Source: Bacteroidota bacterium
GTDB lineage: Bacteria; Bacteroidota; Ignavibacteria; SZUA-365
Length of the DNA stretch: 35,513 nt
Reading direction: 5' to 3'
NCBI GenBank assembly: GCA_029907355.1
Contig: JARYLZ010000025.1
Coordinates: 1 to 35,513, forward strand
Shown: positions 1 through 7,774 of the stretch, one piece after another
How positions within the stretch are numbered: the stretch's first letter is position 1
How the letters are laid out: each line of letters starts with the position of its first letter
Notes under the pieces: model-generated
Told to the model about the DNA's origin: nothing
Database searches by the model: none
The model's input: only the letters and a program-made list of their open reading frames with translations
Position numbers and translations under genes: made by a program

Positions 1-1
1 G

Positions 2-601
2 ATCGCCTCCCTCGTCGTCGATATCGTCGTTCGGCGCATCCCGCGCGAAATGGGCTACGATCCCGTGACGGCCATCCAGGTACTGTCGCCCATGTACACG
101 ACACAGGCGGGTGTCGATCACCTGAACCTCCGCCTGCGCCGTGAACTGAACCCCCACGGCAGTCTCATCCTTCACAAGGGGGAGGACAGCTGGCACATCG
201 GCGACAAGGTCATGCAGACGAAGAACGACTATGGGAAGGATGTCTTCAATGGGGACATCGGCCGCATCGTCGGCGCCGACGACGAGGAAGCCTTGGTCAC
301 GGTCCGCTTCGACGAGAGGGATGTCGTCTTCGCCTACGACGAACTGTCGAGCCTCACCCACGCGTACGCGATCACGATCCATAAGAGCCAGGGCAGCGAA
401 TACGACGTCGTCGTGCTCCCCGTGACGATGCAGCACCGCATCATGCTCCAGAGGAACCTCCTCTACACGGCCATGACCCGAGCGCGAAAACTCCTCGTCT
501 GCGTGGGCCAACGCTCGGCACTGGAATACGGTGTCCGGAACGAGCGCCCCGCCTTCCGCCATACGCGCCTTGCCGAAGCCCTCCGCGACGCGTTCCGGTG
601 A
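2..601 (+). CDS. RecD2-like ATP-dependent DNA helicase, C-terminal part (5' truncated by window)
   Basis: The reading frame is open from base 2 and the gene begins outside the window; 199 C-terminal residues are visible. The segment IQVLSPMYTTQAGVDHLN, followed by LNP, is typical of RecD2/RecD-family helicases. GDKVMQTKNDY and FNGDIG form the SH3-like region near the C terminus. THAYAITIHKSQGSEYD is helicase motif V of superfamily 1B, and LLYTAMTRARK is motif VI with its arginine finger. RecD2 enzymes are 5'-3' DNA helicases acting in repair and recombination, usually without RecBC partners. Whether this protein has the N-terminal helix-hairpin-helix region of RecD2 cannot be seen. The next gene starts 130 bases downstream, so it is probably the last gene of its unit. 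The family call is firm; RecD2 against a TraA-like relative is less so. Confidence 0.9.
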   Translation: MASLVVDIVVRRIPREMGYDPVTAIQVLSPMYTTQAGVDHLNLRLRRELNPHGSLILHKGEDSWHIGDKVMQTKNDYGKDVFNGDIGRIVGADDEEALVTVRFDERDVVFAYDELSSLTHAYAITIHKSQGSEYDVVVLPVTMQHRIMLQRNLLYTAMTRARKLLVCVGQRSALEYGVRNERPAFRHTRLAEALRDAFR

Positions 602-731
602 TGACGGGAAGATTCGATGTTCGTGATGGGAAATGTCTCGAGAAATCCATAAGTTTTTGAAACGACATTCCGGTAGACGGAACAGCCTTCGAGGGTCATA
701 AAACCTTCGGGAGAGGAAGACGAACGCACGC

Positions 732-1595
732 ATGTTGAAGAAAAAACGCCAGATCACGCTCGAGAAACTTCACTTGACGAACCCCCAGAAGGAGGGCATC
801 CTGCAACTCCTCGCGTCGCAGAAGAACAAGTACCGGAAGCTGCTCCACGAGGCGCACGAGCGTATGCATATCATCGCGGACCTGAGTTCCAGCCTCGAGT
901 TCTGGCTGAATGTCAACGGCAAGTACGAGCATGTCAGCCCCTCGTGCGGGCGCATCACGGGGTACGACGCTTCCGAGTTTCTTCGGGGGACCGTTTCCCT
1001 CGACAAGCTCATTCACCCCGATTGTCTCCGTCAGTTCGAACGCGACCGCAAGCATGCCATGCTCGCCAAACCGGGTTCCGACGTCGAGTATAAATTCATC
1101 CGGAAAGACGGCGCTGTCCGTTGGGCGCGGGCGTCGTGGAAACCCGTTCTCACGAGGCGGGGGCGGCATATCGGCGTGCGGATAAGCATTACGGACATCA
1201 CCGCCGAAAAAGAATTCGCGTGCGAGACGGGGCGACTCTCGTCGATTGTCGAGGCGTTGACGGCTGACGGCGGCACCGCGCTCGCCGAACTGGACGGGTT
1301 TGGGGTTGTCACATCATGGCCGGATACGGCGGTGAGCCTGACCGGTCTCCGGAGGACCGCTGCCGTGAATACCTCTCTCGCAGAACACATCGCCGAGAAG
1401 GACGCCATCGAACGCGCTGTGGAATCCCTCCGGAAAGGCGAAACGGCAAAGTTCCCCATCGAGAATGGACATTTCCTTCCCCCCGCCCGATCCACGGGGG
1501 CCTTTTCCTTGACCCTTCTGTCCCATGCAGACCCGTCAGGGGAAATCCGCGGCATCACCTGTATCATTCGCCGCGAGGGAGAACGTCGGCATTGA
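732..1595 (+). CDS. PAS-domain protein without kinase or cyclase output
   Basis: A 287-residue soluble protein. Residues 1-45 are basic and helical. Residues about 48-160 form a PAS fold with its PAC end: FWLNVNGKYEHVSPSCGRI, then YKFIRKDGAVRWARASW and ISITDITAEKEF. Residues about 165-285 look like a second, divergent PAS-like domain (ELDGFGVVTSW at its start). No histidine kinase, GGDEF, HD or DNA-binding domain follows, so it probably senses a ligand or redox state and acts by protein contact. No transmembrane segment or signal peptide is seen. The ATG at 732 has a purine-rich GGGAGAGGAAG about 10 bases upstream. Its stop codon overlaps the GAGG that could serve as ribosome binding site for the following peptidase gene, which suggests co-translation. 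The signal it senses cannot be predicted. Confidence 0.8.
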   Translation: MLKKKRQITLEKLHLTNPQKEGILQLLASQKNKYRKLLHEAHERMHIIADLSSSLEFWLNVNGKYEHVSPSCGRITGYDASEFLRGTVSLDKLIHPDCLRQFERDRKHAMLAKPGSDVEYKFIRKDGAVRWARASWKPVLTRRGRHIGVRISITDITAEKEFACETGRLSSIVEALTADGGTALAELDGFGVVTSWPDTAVSLTGLRRTAAVNTSLAEHIAEKDAIERAVESLRKGETAKFPIENGHFLPPARSTGAFSLTLLSHADPSGEIRGITCIIRREGERRH

Positions 1596-1603
1596 GGAAA
1601 GGA

Positions 1604-2965
1604 TTGAACCGTATCCCGTCAGACGGGGTTTCACGGCACCATCGCATCCCCGCATCCGATGCGGGCGGCGTGGGAGATTTCGAGAACCGGAATGCGCCGA
1701 AACGGGGGAGGGTCGATCGAGCCCGGCATGCCGGAACCGCCGGCACCCGGACGACGGTGCTCCCGAGCGGGGTGACCATCGTGAGCGAGAGGATCGCATC
1801 CGTCCGTTCCGTTTCCCTCGGGTTCTGGTTCGATGTCGGGAGCCGCGACGAACCACCCGAGTACAACGGCATCGCGCACTTCATCGAGCACGCCGTTTTC
1901 AAGGGGACGGAGAAGCGGAAGACCCACCACATCGCCCGCTACCTCGAGACCGTCGGCGGGTACGTCAACGCCTTCACGGCGAAAGACGCGACGTGCTTCT
2001 ACGCGCGGGTTCTCGACCGGCACCTGCCCCGCGCGATGGACCTCCTCTCCGATCTCATCCTGCACCCCGCCTTCGCCGAACGGGAACTCGAGAAGGAAAG
2101 GAGGGTGGTGGAGGAGGAGATCCGGAGTATCGGGGATGATCCGGAGGATTACATCCACGACGAGTTCGAGCTCCTCTTGTTCGGACAGCACCCGCTTGCG
2201 CGCACCGTCATCGGCCCGTACGAAAACCTCCCGGCCTTCACCGCCGAAGCGCTCCGCTCCTTCATCCGGCGGGAATACACGACCGGCAATCTCGTCGTCG
2301 CGGCGGCGGGCAACCTCGAACATGAACGTCTCGTCGACCTCTGTTCCGCCGCGCTCGACACCCTGCCGCGGGGGGAGCGCCGCGTCCGCACGAGACCCGG
2401 GACACACGCCCCCCGCAACAGGACGCTCGCGAGGCCGGTTCAACAAACACATCTCCTCATGGGAACGAGAGTTCCCGGCTTACGCAGCCGGACCTGCGAC
2501 GCGCTCGTTCTCCTCAACACTCTCTTGGGCGAAGGGATGGGGTCGCGCCTGTTCCAGCGGGTGCGCGAACAGCACGGCTACACGTACAACATTTTTTCCT
2601 TCCTCACGCAATATGAGGACGTAGGGGTGTTCGGAGTCTACATGAGCGCGGACAACGGGAGGGTCGATCGCTGCCGCGACATCATCCGGCGGGAACTGGA
2701 CGATCTCTCCACGCGGCCGGTCTCCCGGCGCGAACTCGCCCGAACGCGCGAACAGGTGATCGGGGGTATCCTCCTCGGCCTCGAGAGCATGAATGCACGC
2801 ATGAGCAGATTGGGAAAGGACATGCTCGTTTTCGGGAGAGTGCTCGAGGTCGACGAGGTCATCGCCCGCCTCGAAGCCGTTACGGCGGAAGACATCCTCC
2901 ATGCCGCCGAAACCGCCTGCGATCACGCATCGTACTCGTCCGTGACTATCGTCCCCGTGCGTTGA
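1604..2965 (+). CDS. M16 family zinc peptidase (processing-peptidase type)
   Basis: A 453-residue protein of the insulinase/mitochondrial processing peptidase family. It carries the inverted zinc motif HFIEH (His92, Glu95, His96 from the chosen start), with the third ligand expected in the EEE at 170-172, about 76 residues on as the family requires. LPSGVTIVSE at the beginning of the domain and GMGSRLFQRVREQHGYTY in the second half are family hallmarks, so both M16 domains are present. The frame is open far upstream over the PAS gene, but that part is not credible protein. I chose TTG at 1604 because GAGG lies 6 bases before it, overlapping the PAS stop. GTG at 1670 is an alternative that removes 22 residues of an arginine-rich leader. 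Bacterial homologues are cytoplasmic or periplasmic peptidases of uncertain substrate. Confidence 0.88.
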   Translation: MNRIPSDGVSRHHRIPASDAGGVGDFENRNAPKRGRVDRARHAGTAGTRTTVLPSGVTIVSERIASVRSVSLGFWFDVGSRDEPPEYNGIAHFIEHAVFKGTEKRKTHHIARYLETVGGYVNAFTAKDATCFYARVLDRHLPRAMDLLSDLILHPAFAERELEKERRVVEEEIRSIGDDPEDYIHDEFELLLFGQHPLARTVIGPYENLPAFTAEALRSFIRREYTTGNLVVAAAGNLEHERLVDLCSAALDTLPRGERRVRTRPGTHAPRNRTLARPVQQTHLLMGTRVPGLRSRTCDALVLLNTLLGEGMGSRLFQRVREQHGYTYNIFSFLTQYEDVGVFGVYMSADNGRVDRCRDIIRRELDDLSTRPVSRRELARTREQVIGGILLGLESMNARMSRLGKDMLVFGRVLEVDEVIARLEAVTAEDILHAAETACDHASYSSVTIVPVR

Positions 2966-3003
2966 GCAGGGTGCGAGGAGCCTTCGACCGTTCCGGACGG
3001 GCG

Positions 3004-3032
3004 TTTGCTAAGACCTCCCTTCTGTGTACATT
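3004..3032 (+). promoter_or_regulatory. Promoter-like site upstream of the aminotransferase-nuoGHI genes
   Basis: TTTGCT (3004-3009) and TACATT (3027-3032) are separated by 17 bases. The site lies in the 134-base gap after the peptidase gene and about 65 bases before the aminotransferase ATG. The same type of -10 element (TAnnTT followed by C or G) appears at two other gene starts in this window. It is a visual match only. Confidence 0.45.
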
Positions 3033-3099
3033 CTCGATCGAACCGGCGGTCCGAACACTTTCGGCCGGACCGGGACCCACTCGATTGTTCGGTGACATC

Positions 3100-4308
3100 A
3101 TGGCAAGCACCCTTCCCCTCTCGCAGCGCGCCCGCCTCATGCCGGCGTCCCCCATTCGGAAACTCGTCCCGCTCGGCGACGCCGCGAAGCGCCGCGGCAT
3201 CCACGTTTACCACCTCAACATCGGCCAGCCCGACATCGAGACGCCCCCCGAGTTCATGGACGCCGTGCGGGCATACCGCGAGAAAGTGATCGCCTACGGC
3301 CACTCCCAAGGGCTTTCCGTGTTCATCGAGAGCCTCGTCCGGTATTACGGGGGACTGGGTATCCCTCTGGCGCCGAAAAATGTGTTCGTCACCACCGGAG
3401 GGTCCGAGGCCATCACCTTCGCCATGATGGCGGTCTGCGAACCGGGTGAGGAGATCATCGTCTTCGAGCCGTTCTACACGAATTACAACGGCTTTGCGAT
3501 CATGGGCGGTATCCGGCTGGTGCCCCTGGAAACGCGGGCGGAGGACGGCTATCACCTGCCGTCGGAGGAAACGATCGAAGCGGCCGTCACCCCGCGGACA
3601 CGGGCCATCCTCATCTGCAACCCCAACAACCCGACGGGGACGGTTCTCCGCCCGGACGAACTCGCCGTGATCCGCCGCATCGCCTTGCGCCACGGGTTGT
3701 ACGTCCTTTCCGACGAGGTCTACCGGGAATTCGTCTACGAGGGGGAGACGCGATCCGTGCTCTCGCTCGAGGGGCTCGAACAGCAGGCCGTCGTGCTCGA
3801 CAGCCTCTCGAAGCGGTACAGCCTCTGCGGCAGCCGCATGGGGTGCATCGTCAGCAGGAACGAAGAACTCATGGGTGCCTTCCTCCGTTTCGGGCAGGCT
3901 CGTCTCTGTACGGCGACGCTCGAGCAGATCGGCTCGGCGGCCCTCGTGGACGCGGGGTCGAAATATTTCGCGCCCATGATCGATGAGTATAGAAGGCGCC
4001 GTGACGCGACGTACGAGGAACTGATGAAAATCCCCGGCGTCGTGTGCCGCAAACCGAGCGGTGCGTTTTACATCATGGCCCGCCTGCCGGTGGACGACGC
4101 CGACGCCTTCGCGGCATGGATGCTCTCGGATTTCCACGACGGGAACGAGACGACGATGATCGCACCGGGGTCGGGGTTCTACGCGACGCCGGGGCGGGGG
4201 AAGGACGAAGCGCGGCTCGCTTACGTCCTGGCTGCGGAGGAGTGCCGGCGAGCGATCGAGATTCTCGGACGCGGCATCGAGGCCTACCCCGGGCGCATCG
4301 GCCGGTGA
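3100..4308 (+). CDS. PLP-dependent class I/II aminotransferase (aspartate aminotransferase-like)
   Basis: A 402-residue fold-type I aminotransferase. SPIRKLVPLGDAAKRRG and YHLNIGQPDIETP are typical of the N terminus of this subfamily. NPNNPTG (174-180) is the cofactor and substrate site, SDEVY carries Asp205 that pairs with the pyridine nitrogen, and SLSKRYSLCGSRMG holds the Schiff-base Lys238. It should transfer an amino group between an amino acid and a 2-oxoacid in the cytoplasm; the substrate cannot be read from sequence. The open frame reaches upstream to 2962, but that part matches no aminotransferase, and the ATG at 3100 fits the family's N terminus. A promoter-like site lies at 3004-3032. 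The nuoG ATG follows 18 bases after its stop, so it may be co-transcribed with nuoGHI, an unusual metabolic neighbour. Confidence 0.93.
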   Translation: MASTLPLSQRARLMPASPIRKLVPLGDAAKRRGIHVYHLNIGQPDIETPPEFMDAVRAYREKVIAYGHSQGLSVFIESLVRYYGGLGIPLAPKNVFVTTGGSEAITFAMMAVCEPGEEIIVFEPFYTNYNGFAIMGGIRLVPLETRAEDGYHLPSEETIEAAVTPRTRAILICNPNNPTGTVLRPDELAVIRRIALRHGLYVLSDEVYREFVYEGETRSVLSLEGLEQQAVVLDSLSKRYSLCGSRMGCIVSRNEELMGAFLRFGQARLCTATLEQIGSAALVDAGSKYFAPMIDEYRRRRDATYEELMKIPGVVCRKPSGAFYIMARLPVDDADAFAAWMLSDFHDGNETTMIAPGSGFYATPGRGKDEARLAYVLAAEECRRAIEILGRGIEAYPGRIGR

Positions 4309-4326
4309 CGAAGAAGCGCGCCGCCG

Positions 4327-6033
4327 ATGATCACCATCACGATCGACGGCCGGGAAGTCCGGACTCAGCCGGGGAAGACAATCATCGAGGCGGCTTTCGA
4401 GAACGGGGTGTACATCCCGCATTTCTGCTGGCATCCGGCCCTATCCGTTTCCGGGAACTGCCGCATGTGCCTCGTCGAGGTCGATGGCCTCCCGAAGCTG
4501 GTCGTCGCCTGCGCGACCCTCTGTACCGACGGGATGGTCCTCCGCGTCGATTCGGAGAGAGCCATCGCGGCGCGGCATGCGGTCATGGAGTTTCTCCTCA
4601 TCAACCATCCCCTCGATTGCCCGATATGCGACGAGGCGGGGGAATGCAAACTGCAGGATTACGCGTACCGGTACGGACCGGGCGAGAGCCGTTTCGACGA
4701 GGAGAAAGTCCGCCAGCCGAAACGCGTCGACATCGGTCCTCATGTCGTGTTCGATGCCGAGCGGTGCATCGCCTGTTCGCGGTGCATCCGGTTCTGTTCC
4801 GAGATTCTCCATGACCCGCGACTCACCTTCGTCGGGCGGGGAGACCGCGTCGCCGTCGCGACCTTCCCCGGCGTGAAACTGGAGAACCCGTATTCCATGA
4901 ACATCATCGAGCTCTGCCCGGTTGGAGCGCTGACGAGCCGCGATTTCCGTTTCAAGGCGCGCGTCTGGGAAATGTCCGACACGCCGAGCGTCTGCCCCGG
5001 CTGCGCGCGGGGATGCTCGGTACACGTCTGGGTGCGCCGGAACGAAATCCTGCGCATGACCCCGCGCGAAAACCGTTTCGTGAACGGCACGTGGATGTGC
5101 GATTTCGGCAGGCTGGAAAGCTGGCGCCATGCGGCCGACGAAAACCGTCTCATGAAGCCTGCTCTCCGGCGCGCCGGCGGCATCGTCGAGCCGGTGCCGT
5201 GGGACGAGGCTCTCCCCGCAGCCGCGGAACGGCTCCGCCGCGCCGCAGAGGGGCGCATCGCCGTCCTCGGGTCCGGTTTCGACACGTGCGAGGGCGCTTA
5301 CGCTCTCGCGCGGTTCGCTCGAGAAGTGCTCCGCACCCCCTTCATCGATTCGATCCCGTACTTCGACCCGGAACAAGAGGACGATTTTCTCAGGCGGGCG
5401 GACCGGACGCCGAACACGACGGGAGCGCGCCTCGCAGGCGTCGCCCCGGCGGATGAGAGGTACGGCCTCGCCGCGATCGTCGAGGGCCTCGAGCGGGGGG
5501 AATTCTCCGCACTCGTGGCCACCGACTCGGTGGGCGGGGGAAACGGGTGGATCGACGCGGCGCGCGAGCGCCTCGAGAGCGTCATCTTCATCGGCAGGAA
5601 CGCATCGCCTCTGGCGGAACGGGCGGACATCCTCCTGCCTGCGACGAACTTCGCGGAGGAAAACGGGACGTACGTGAACTTCGAGAACCGGCTCCAGCTG
5701 TTGCACCCCGCCCTCGTTACGAAAGACGGCGACCGCCGCACCGGCCCCTTCCGTCTCAGCCGGCTCGACGCTTTCGCCACACCGTTCGACCGCTGGGGTC
5801 GCATGCCGAAACGCGATGCCCGCCCCCTCTGGCGAATCCTGCGCGATCTCGCCGGCACGTTCGGCATAGCCTGGGGTTGGGAACACCCGCGCGACGTGTT
5901 CGCGGAACTCGCGCACAACGTCCCTGCGTTCCGCGGTCTCGCATGGGATGCCATCGGGCCGGAAGGCGTCCCCCTGGGAGGGGAGGCATCCCCTCCGATC
6001 CGCTCATACCGGTATAGCGACATTCGACCGTAG
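4327..6033 (+). CDS. nuoG: NADH-quinone oxidoreductase subunit G (short form)
   Basis: A 568-residue complex I peripheral-arm subunit. Cluster ligands can all be placed: [2Fe-2S] N1b at Cys34, 45, 48 and 62; the His-liganded N5 cluster at His94, Cys98, 101 and 107; N4 at Cys147, 150, 153 and 197; and an N7-type set at Cys223, 226, 230 and 258. N7 is kept only in some bacteria. Residues 260-568 are a shortened molybdopterin-oxidoreductase-like domain, about half the size of the E. coli counterpart, with ADILLPATNFAEENGTYVN still recognisable. It passes electrons from the NADH-dehydrogenase module toward the quinone arm. It is followed 11 bases later by nuoH, then nuoI. A formate dehydrogenase-type relative is less likely given those neighbours. 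Confidence 0.92.
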   Translation: MITITIDGREVRTQPGKTIIEAAFENGVYIPHFCWHPALSVSGNCRMCLVEVDGLPKLVVACATLCTDGMVLRVDSERAIAARHAVMEFLLINHPLDCPICDEAGECKLQDYAYRYGPGESRFDEEKVRQPKRVDIGPHVVFDAERCIACSRCIRFCSEILHDPRLTFVGRGDRVAVATFPGVKLENPYSMNIIELCPVGALTSRDFRFKARVWEMSDTPSVCPGCARGCSVHVWVRRNEILRMTPRENRFVNGTWMCDFGRLESWRHAADENRLMKPALRRAGGIVEPVPWDEALPAAAERLRRAAEGRIAVLGSGFDTCEGAYALARFAREVLRTPFIDSIPYFDPEQEDDFLRRADRTPNTTGARLAGVAPADERYGLAAIVEGLERGEFSALVATDSVGGGNGWIDAARERLESVIFIGRNASPLAERADILLPATNFAEENGTYVNFENRLQLLHPALVTKDGDRRTGPFRLSRLDAFATPFDRWGRMPKRDARPLWRILRDLAGTFGIAWGWEHPRDVFAELAHNVPAFRGLAWDAIGPEGVPLGGEASPPIRSYRYSDIRP

Positions 6034-6044
6034 CGAGGCCACGC

Positions 6045-7073
6045 ATGGACGCCGTCGGTGTGCTCATCGCCCTGCTCAAGATCGTCGTGCTCTTCGCCGT
6101 CGTTCTCCTGACGGTCGCCGAGCTCGTCTACTTCGAACGGAAGATCAGCGCTTGGATTCAGAACCGCATCGGCCCGAACCGCGTCGGACCAGCAGGTCTT
6201 CTCCAGCCGTATGCCGATGTCCTGAAGCTATTGATGAAAGAGGACGTAGTGCCGGCGGCGGCGAACCGGTTCCTCCACGCGCTCGCACCCGTCGTTTCGA
6301 TCAGCATCGCCCTCGCCGCTCTCGCCGTCGTCCCCATCGCCGGCTCACCCGTCACTCTCTTCGGGAGAAGCGTCATTCCGGTAATCGCGGATATCGACGT
6401 CGGGGTCCTTTACATCCTCGCTCTCTCTTCCATGGGTGTATACGGGCTGACCATCGGGGGCTGGGCATCCAACAACAAGTATTCCCTGCTCGGCGGGCTG
6501 CGTTCCTCCGCCCAGATGATTTCCTACGAGCTGTCGATGGGGCTGAGCCTCATCGGCGTGGTCATGATCACCGGGTCCCTCAGGCTGGATGAAATCGTCC
6601 GGCACCAGGCCGGCTGGATGTGGAACATCGTCCTGCAACCCATCGGGTTCGTCACGTTTCTCATCGCGGCGTTCGCCGAAACCAATAGGCTACCCTTCGA
6701 TCTGCCCGAAGCGGAACACGAACTCGTGGGGGGGTATCACACCGAGTACAGCAGTTTCAAGTTCGCGCTCTTCTACCTGGCGGAATACGCGAACATGATC
6801 ACGGCCTCGGCCGTCATCGCAACGCTCTACCTCGGCGGTTGGCAGGTTCCCGGCCTTTCCCGCCTCGGTCTTTCGACGGGCGCCGAGATCGCCATGCAGA
6901 TCGGCGCGTTCCTCGCGAAGACGGCGGCGATGCTGTTCTTCTTCCAATGGGTCCGCTGGAGCATTCCCCGATTCCGGTACGACCAGCTCATGAACCTCGG
7001 CTGGAAAGTGATGTTCCCCGCTGCCCTCGCGAACATCGTCTTGACGGCTCTCGTCCTTCTCTTCGTCGAGTGA
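6045..7073 (+). CDS. nuoH: NADH-quinone oxidoreductase subunit H
   Basis: A 342-residue integral membrane protein with about eight hydrophobic helices. It carries the classic subunit H signatures: YFERKISAWIQNRIGPNRVG near residues 28-47, LQPYADVLKLLMKED just after it, and AETNRLPFDLPEAEHELVGG around residue 210, which lines the entrance of the quinone cavity. GYHTEYSSFKFALFYLAEYAN follows, as in other NuoH proteins. The subunit joins the peripheral arm to the membrane arm of complex I and takes part in coupling quinone reduction to ion pumping. It starts 11 bases after nuoG. The family call is certain; length and motifs are complete. Confidence 0.96.
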   Translation: MDAVGVLIALLKIVVLFAVVLLTVAELVYFERKISAWIQNRIGPNRVGPAGLLQPYADVLKLLMKEDVVPAAANRFLHALAPVVSISIALAALAVVPIAGSPVTLFGRSVIPVIADIDVGVLYILALSSMGVYGLTIGGWASNNKYSLLGGLRSSAQMISYELSMGLSLIGVVMITGSLRLDEIVRHQAGWMWNIVLQPIGFVTFLIAAFAETNRLPFDLPEAEHELVGGYHTEYSSFKFALFYLAEYANMITASAVIATLYLGGWQVPGLSRLGLSTGAEIAMQIGAFLAKTAAMLFFFQWVRWSIPRFRYDQLMNLGWKVMFPAALANIVLTALVLLFVE

Positions 7074-7074
7074 C

Positions 7075-7272
7075 ATGGAACGCAGGGTCACAAGAAGGAG
7101 CATACTGCACAGGGTGGGAGATCGTCCATCCCCTGTCGAGGCTGTCGATGCGAAGGTCGTACAGCGGGGGGAAGAAAACGGCGCCCCCTCGTCCCGTCGT
7201 CGGTCGATGAGAGGGAAACGTCGCGCGTCCGTCTCGGAGATATGCGGGAAATCAGGAAGCGGCGAAAGGTGA
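7075..7272 (+). CDS. Doubtful 65-residue basic ORF filling the nuoH-nuoI gap
   Basis: An ATG one base after the nuoH stop opens a 65-codon frame that ends 4 bases before the nuoI start, so it fills the 203-base gap almost exactly. The product is strongly basic (Arg, Lys and Ser rich), has no membrane segment and resembles nothing I know. No clear ribosome binding site precedes it, though coupling with the nuoH stop is possible. In GC-rich DNA such a frame can easily be chance. I list it because the fit is tight and the gap is otherwise unexplained. Confidence 0.2.
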   Translation: MERRVTRRSILHRVGDRPSPVEAVDAKVVQRGEENGAPSSRRRSMRGKRRASVSEICGKSGSGER

Positions 7273-7276
7273 CCCC

Positions 7277-7765
7277 ATGCGGAAAAACCTCTACCGGTTG
7301 ACCTTCCTGGAGAGGCTGTACATCCCGGAAATCCTGAGGGGGATGGCGATCACCCTCAGGCAGATGTTTCGACGGAAAGAGACGCGGCAGTACCCCGAAG
7401 AGAAATGGGTGCCTCCGCCTTCGTTCCGCGGTGCACCCGTGCTCGTCCTGGAAGAGAACGGGGTCGAACGCTGCGTGGCCTGCGGACTCTGTTCGCGCGT
7501 CTGCCCGGCATTGGCCATCGACGTGCAGGCGGCGGAGACGCCGGACCCGAAAGAACGATACCCTGCGCACTTCGAGATCAACATGCTCCGCTGCATCTTC
7601 TGCGGTTTCTGCGAGGAGGTTTGCCCCGAGGAAGCGATCGTCATGAGCGATGCGTTCGAATTCGCATTCACTCGTTACGAGGACGCTGTTTTCGGGAAGG
7701 AGAGACTCCTGACACCCGTCTCGCATGTGCGGGAACGCCTGACTTTCCTGCGCGAACGGCGTTGA
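7277..7765 (+). CDS. nuoI: NADH-quinone oxidoreductase subunit I
   Basis: A 162-residue ferredoxin-like complex I subunit. Two [4Fe-4S] sites are complete: [12 protein letters not shown] (Cys66, 69, 72, 76) and [12 protein letters not shown] (Cys106, 109, 112, 116), corresponding to N6a and N6b. The start ([20 protein letters not shown]) and the [12 protein letters not shown] end match NuoI. It carries electrons from NuoG toward N2 and quinone. AAAGG lies 8 bases before the ATG. No nuoJ-N follows; the next gene, 9 bases on, encodes an exported LamG protein, so the membrane-arm genes must lie elsewhere if a full complex I is made. Confidence 0.95.
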   Translation: MRKNLYRLTFLERLYIPEILRGMAITLRQMFRRKETRQYPEEKWVPPPSFRGAPVLVLEENGVERCVACGLCSRVCPALAIDVQAAETPDPKERYPAHFEINMLRCIFCGFCEEVCPEEAIVMSDAFEFAFTRYEDAVFGKERLLTPVSHVRERLTFLRERR

Positions 7766-7774
7766 GGTGTTCCT

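Noticed and set aside
2923-4434. A 503-codon minus-strand frame
   Set aside because: It is antisense to a clear aminotransferase gene and to the start of nuoG.
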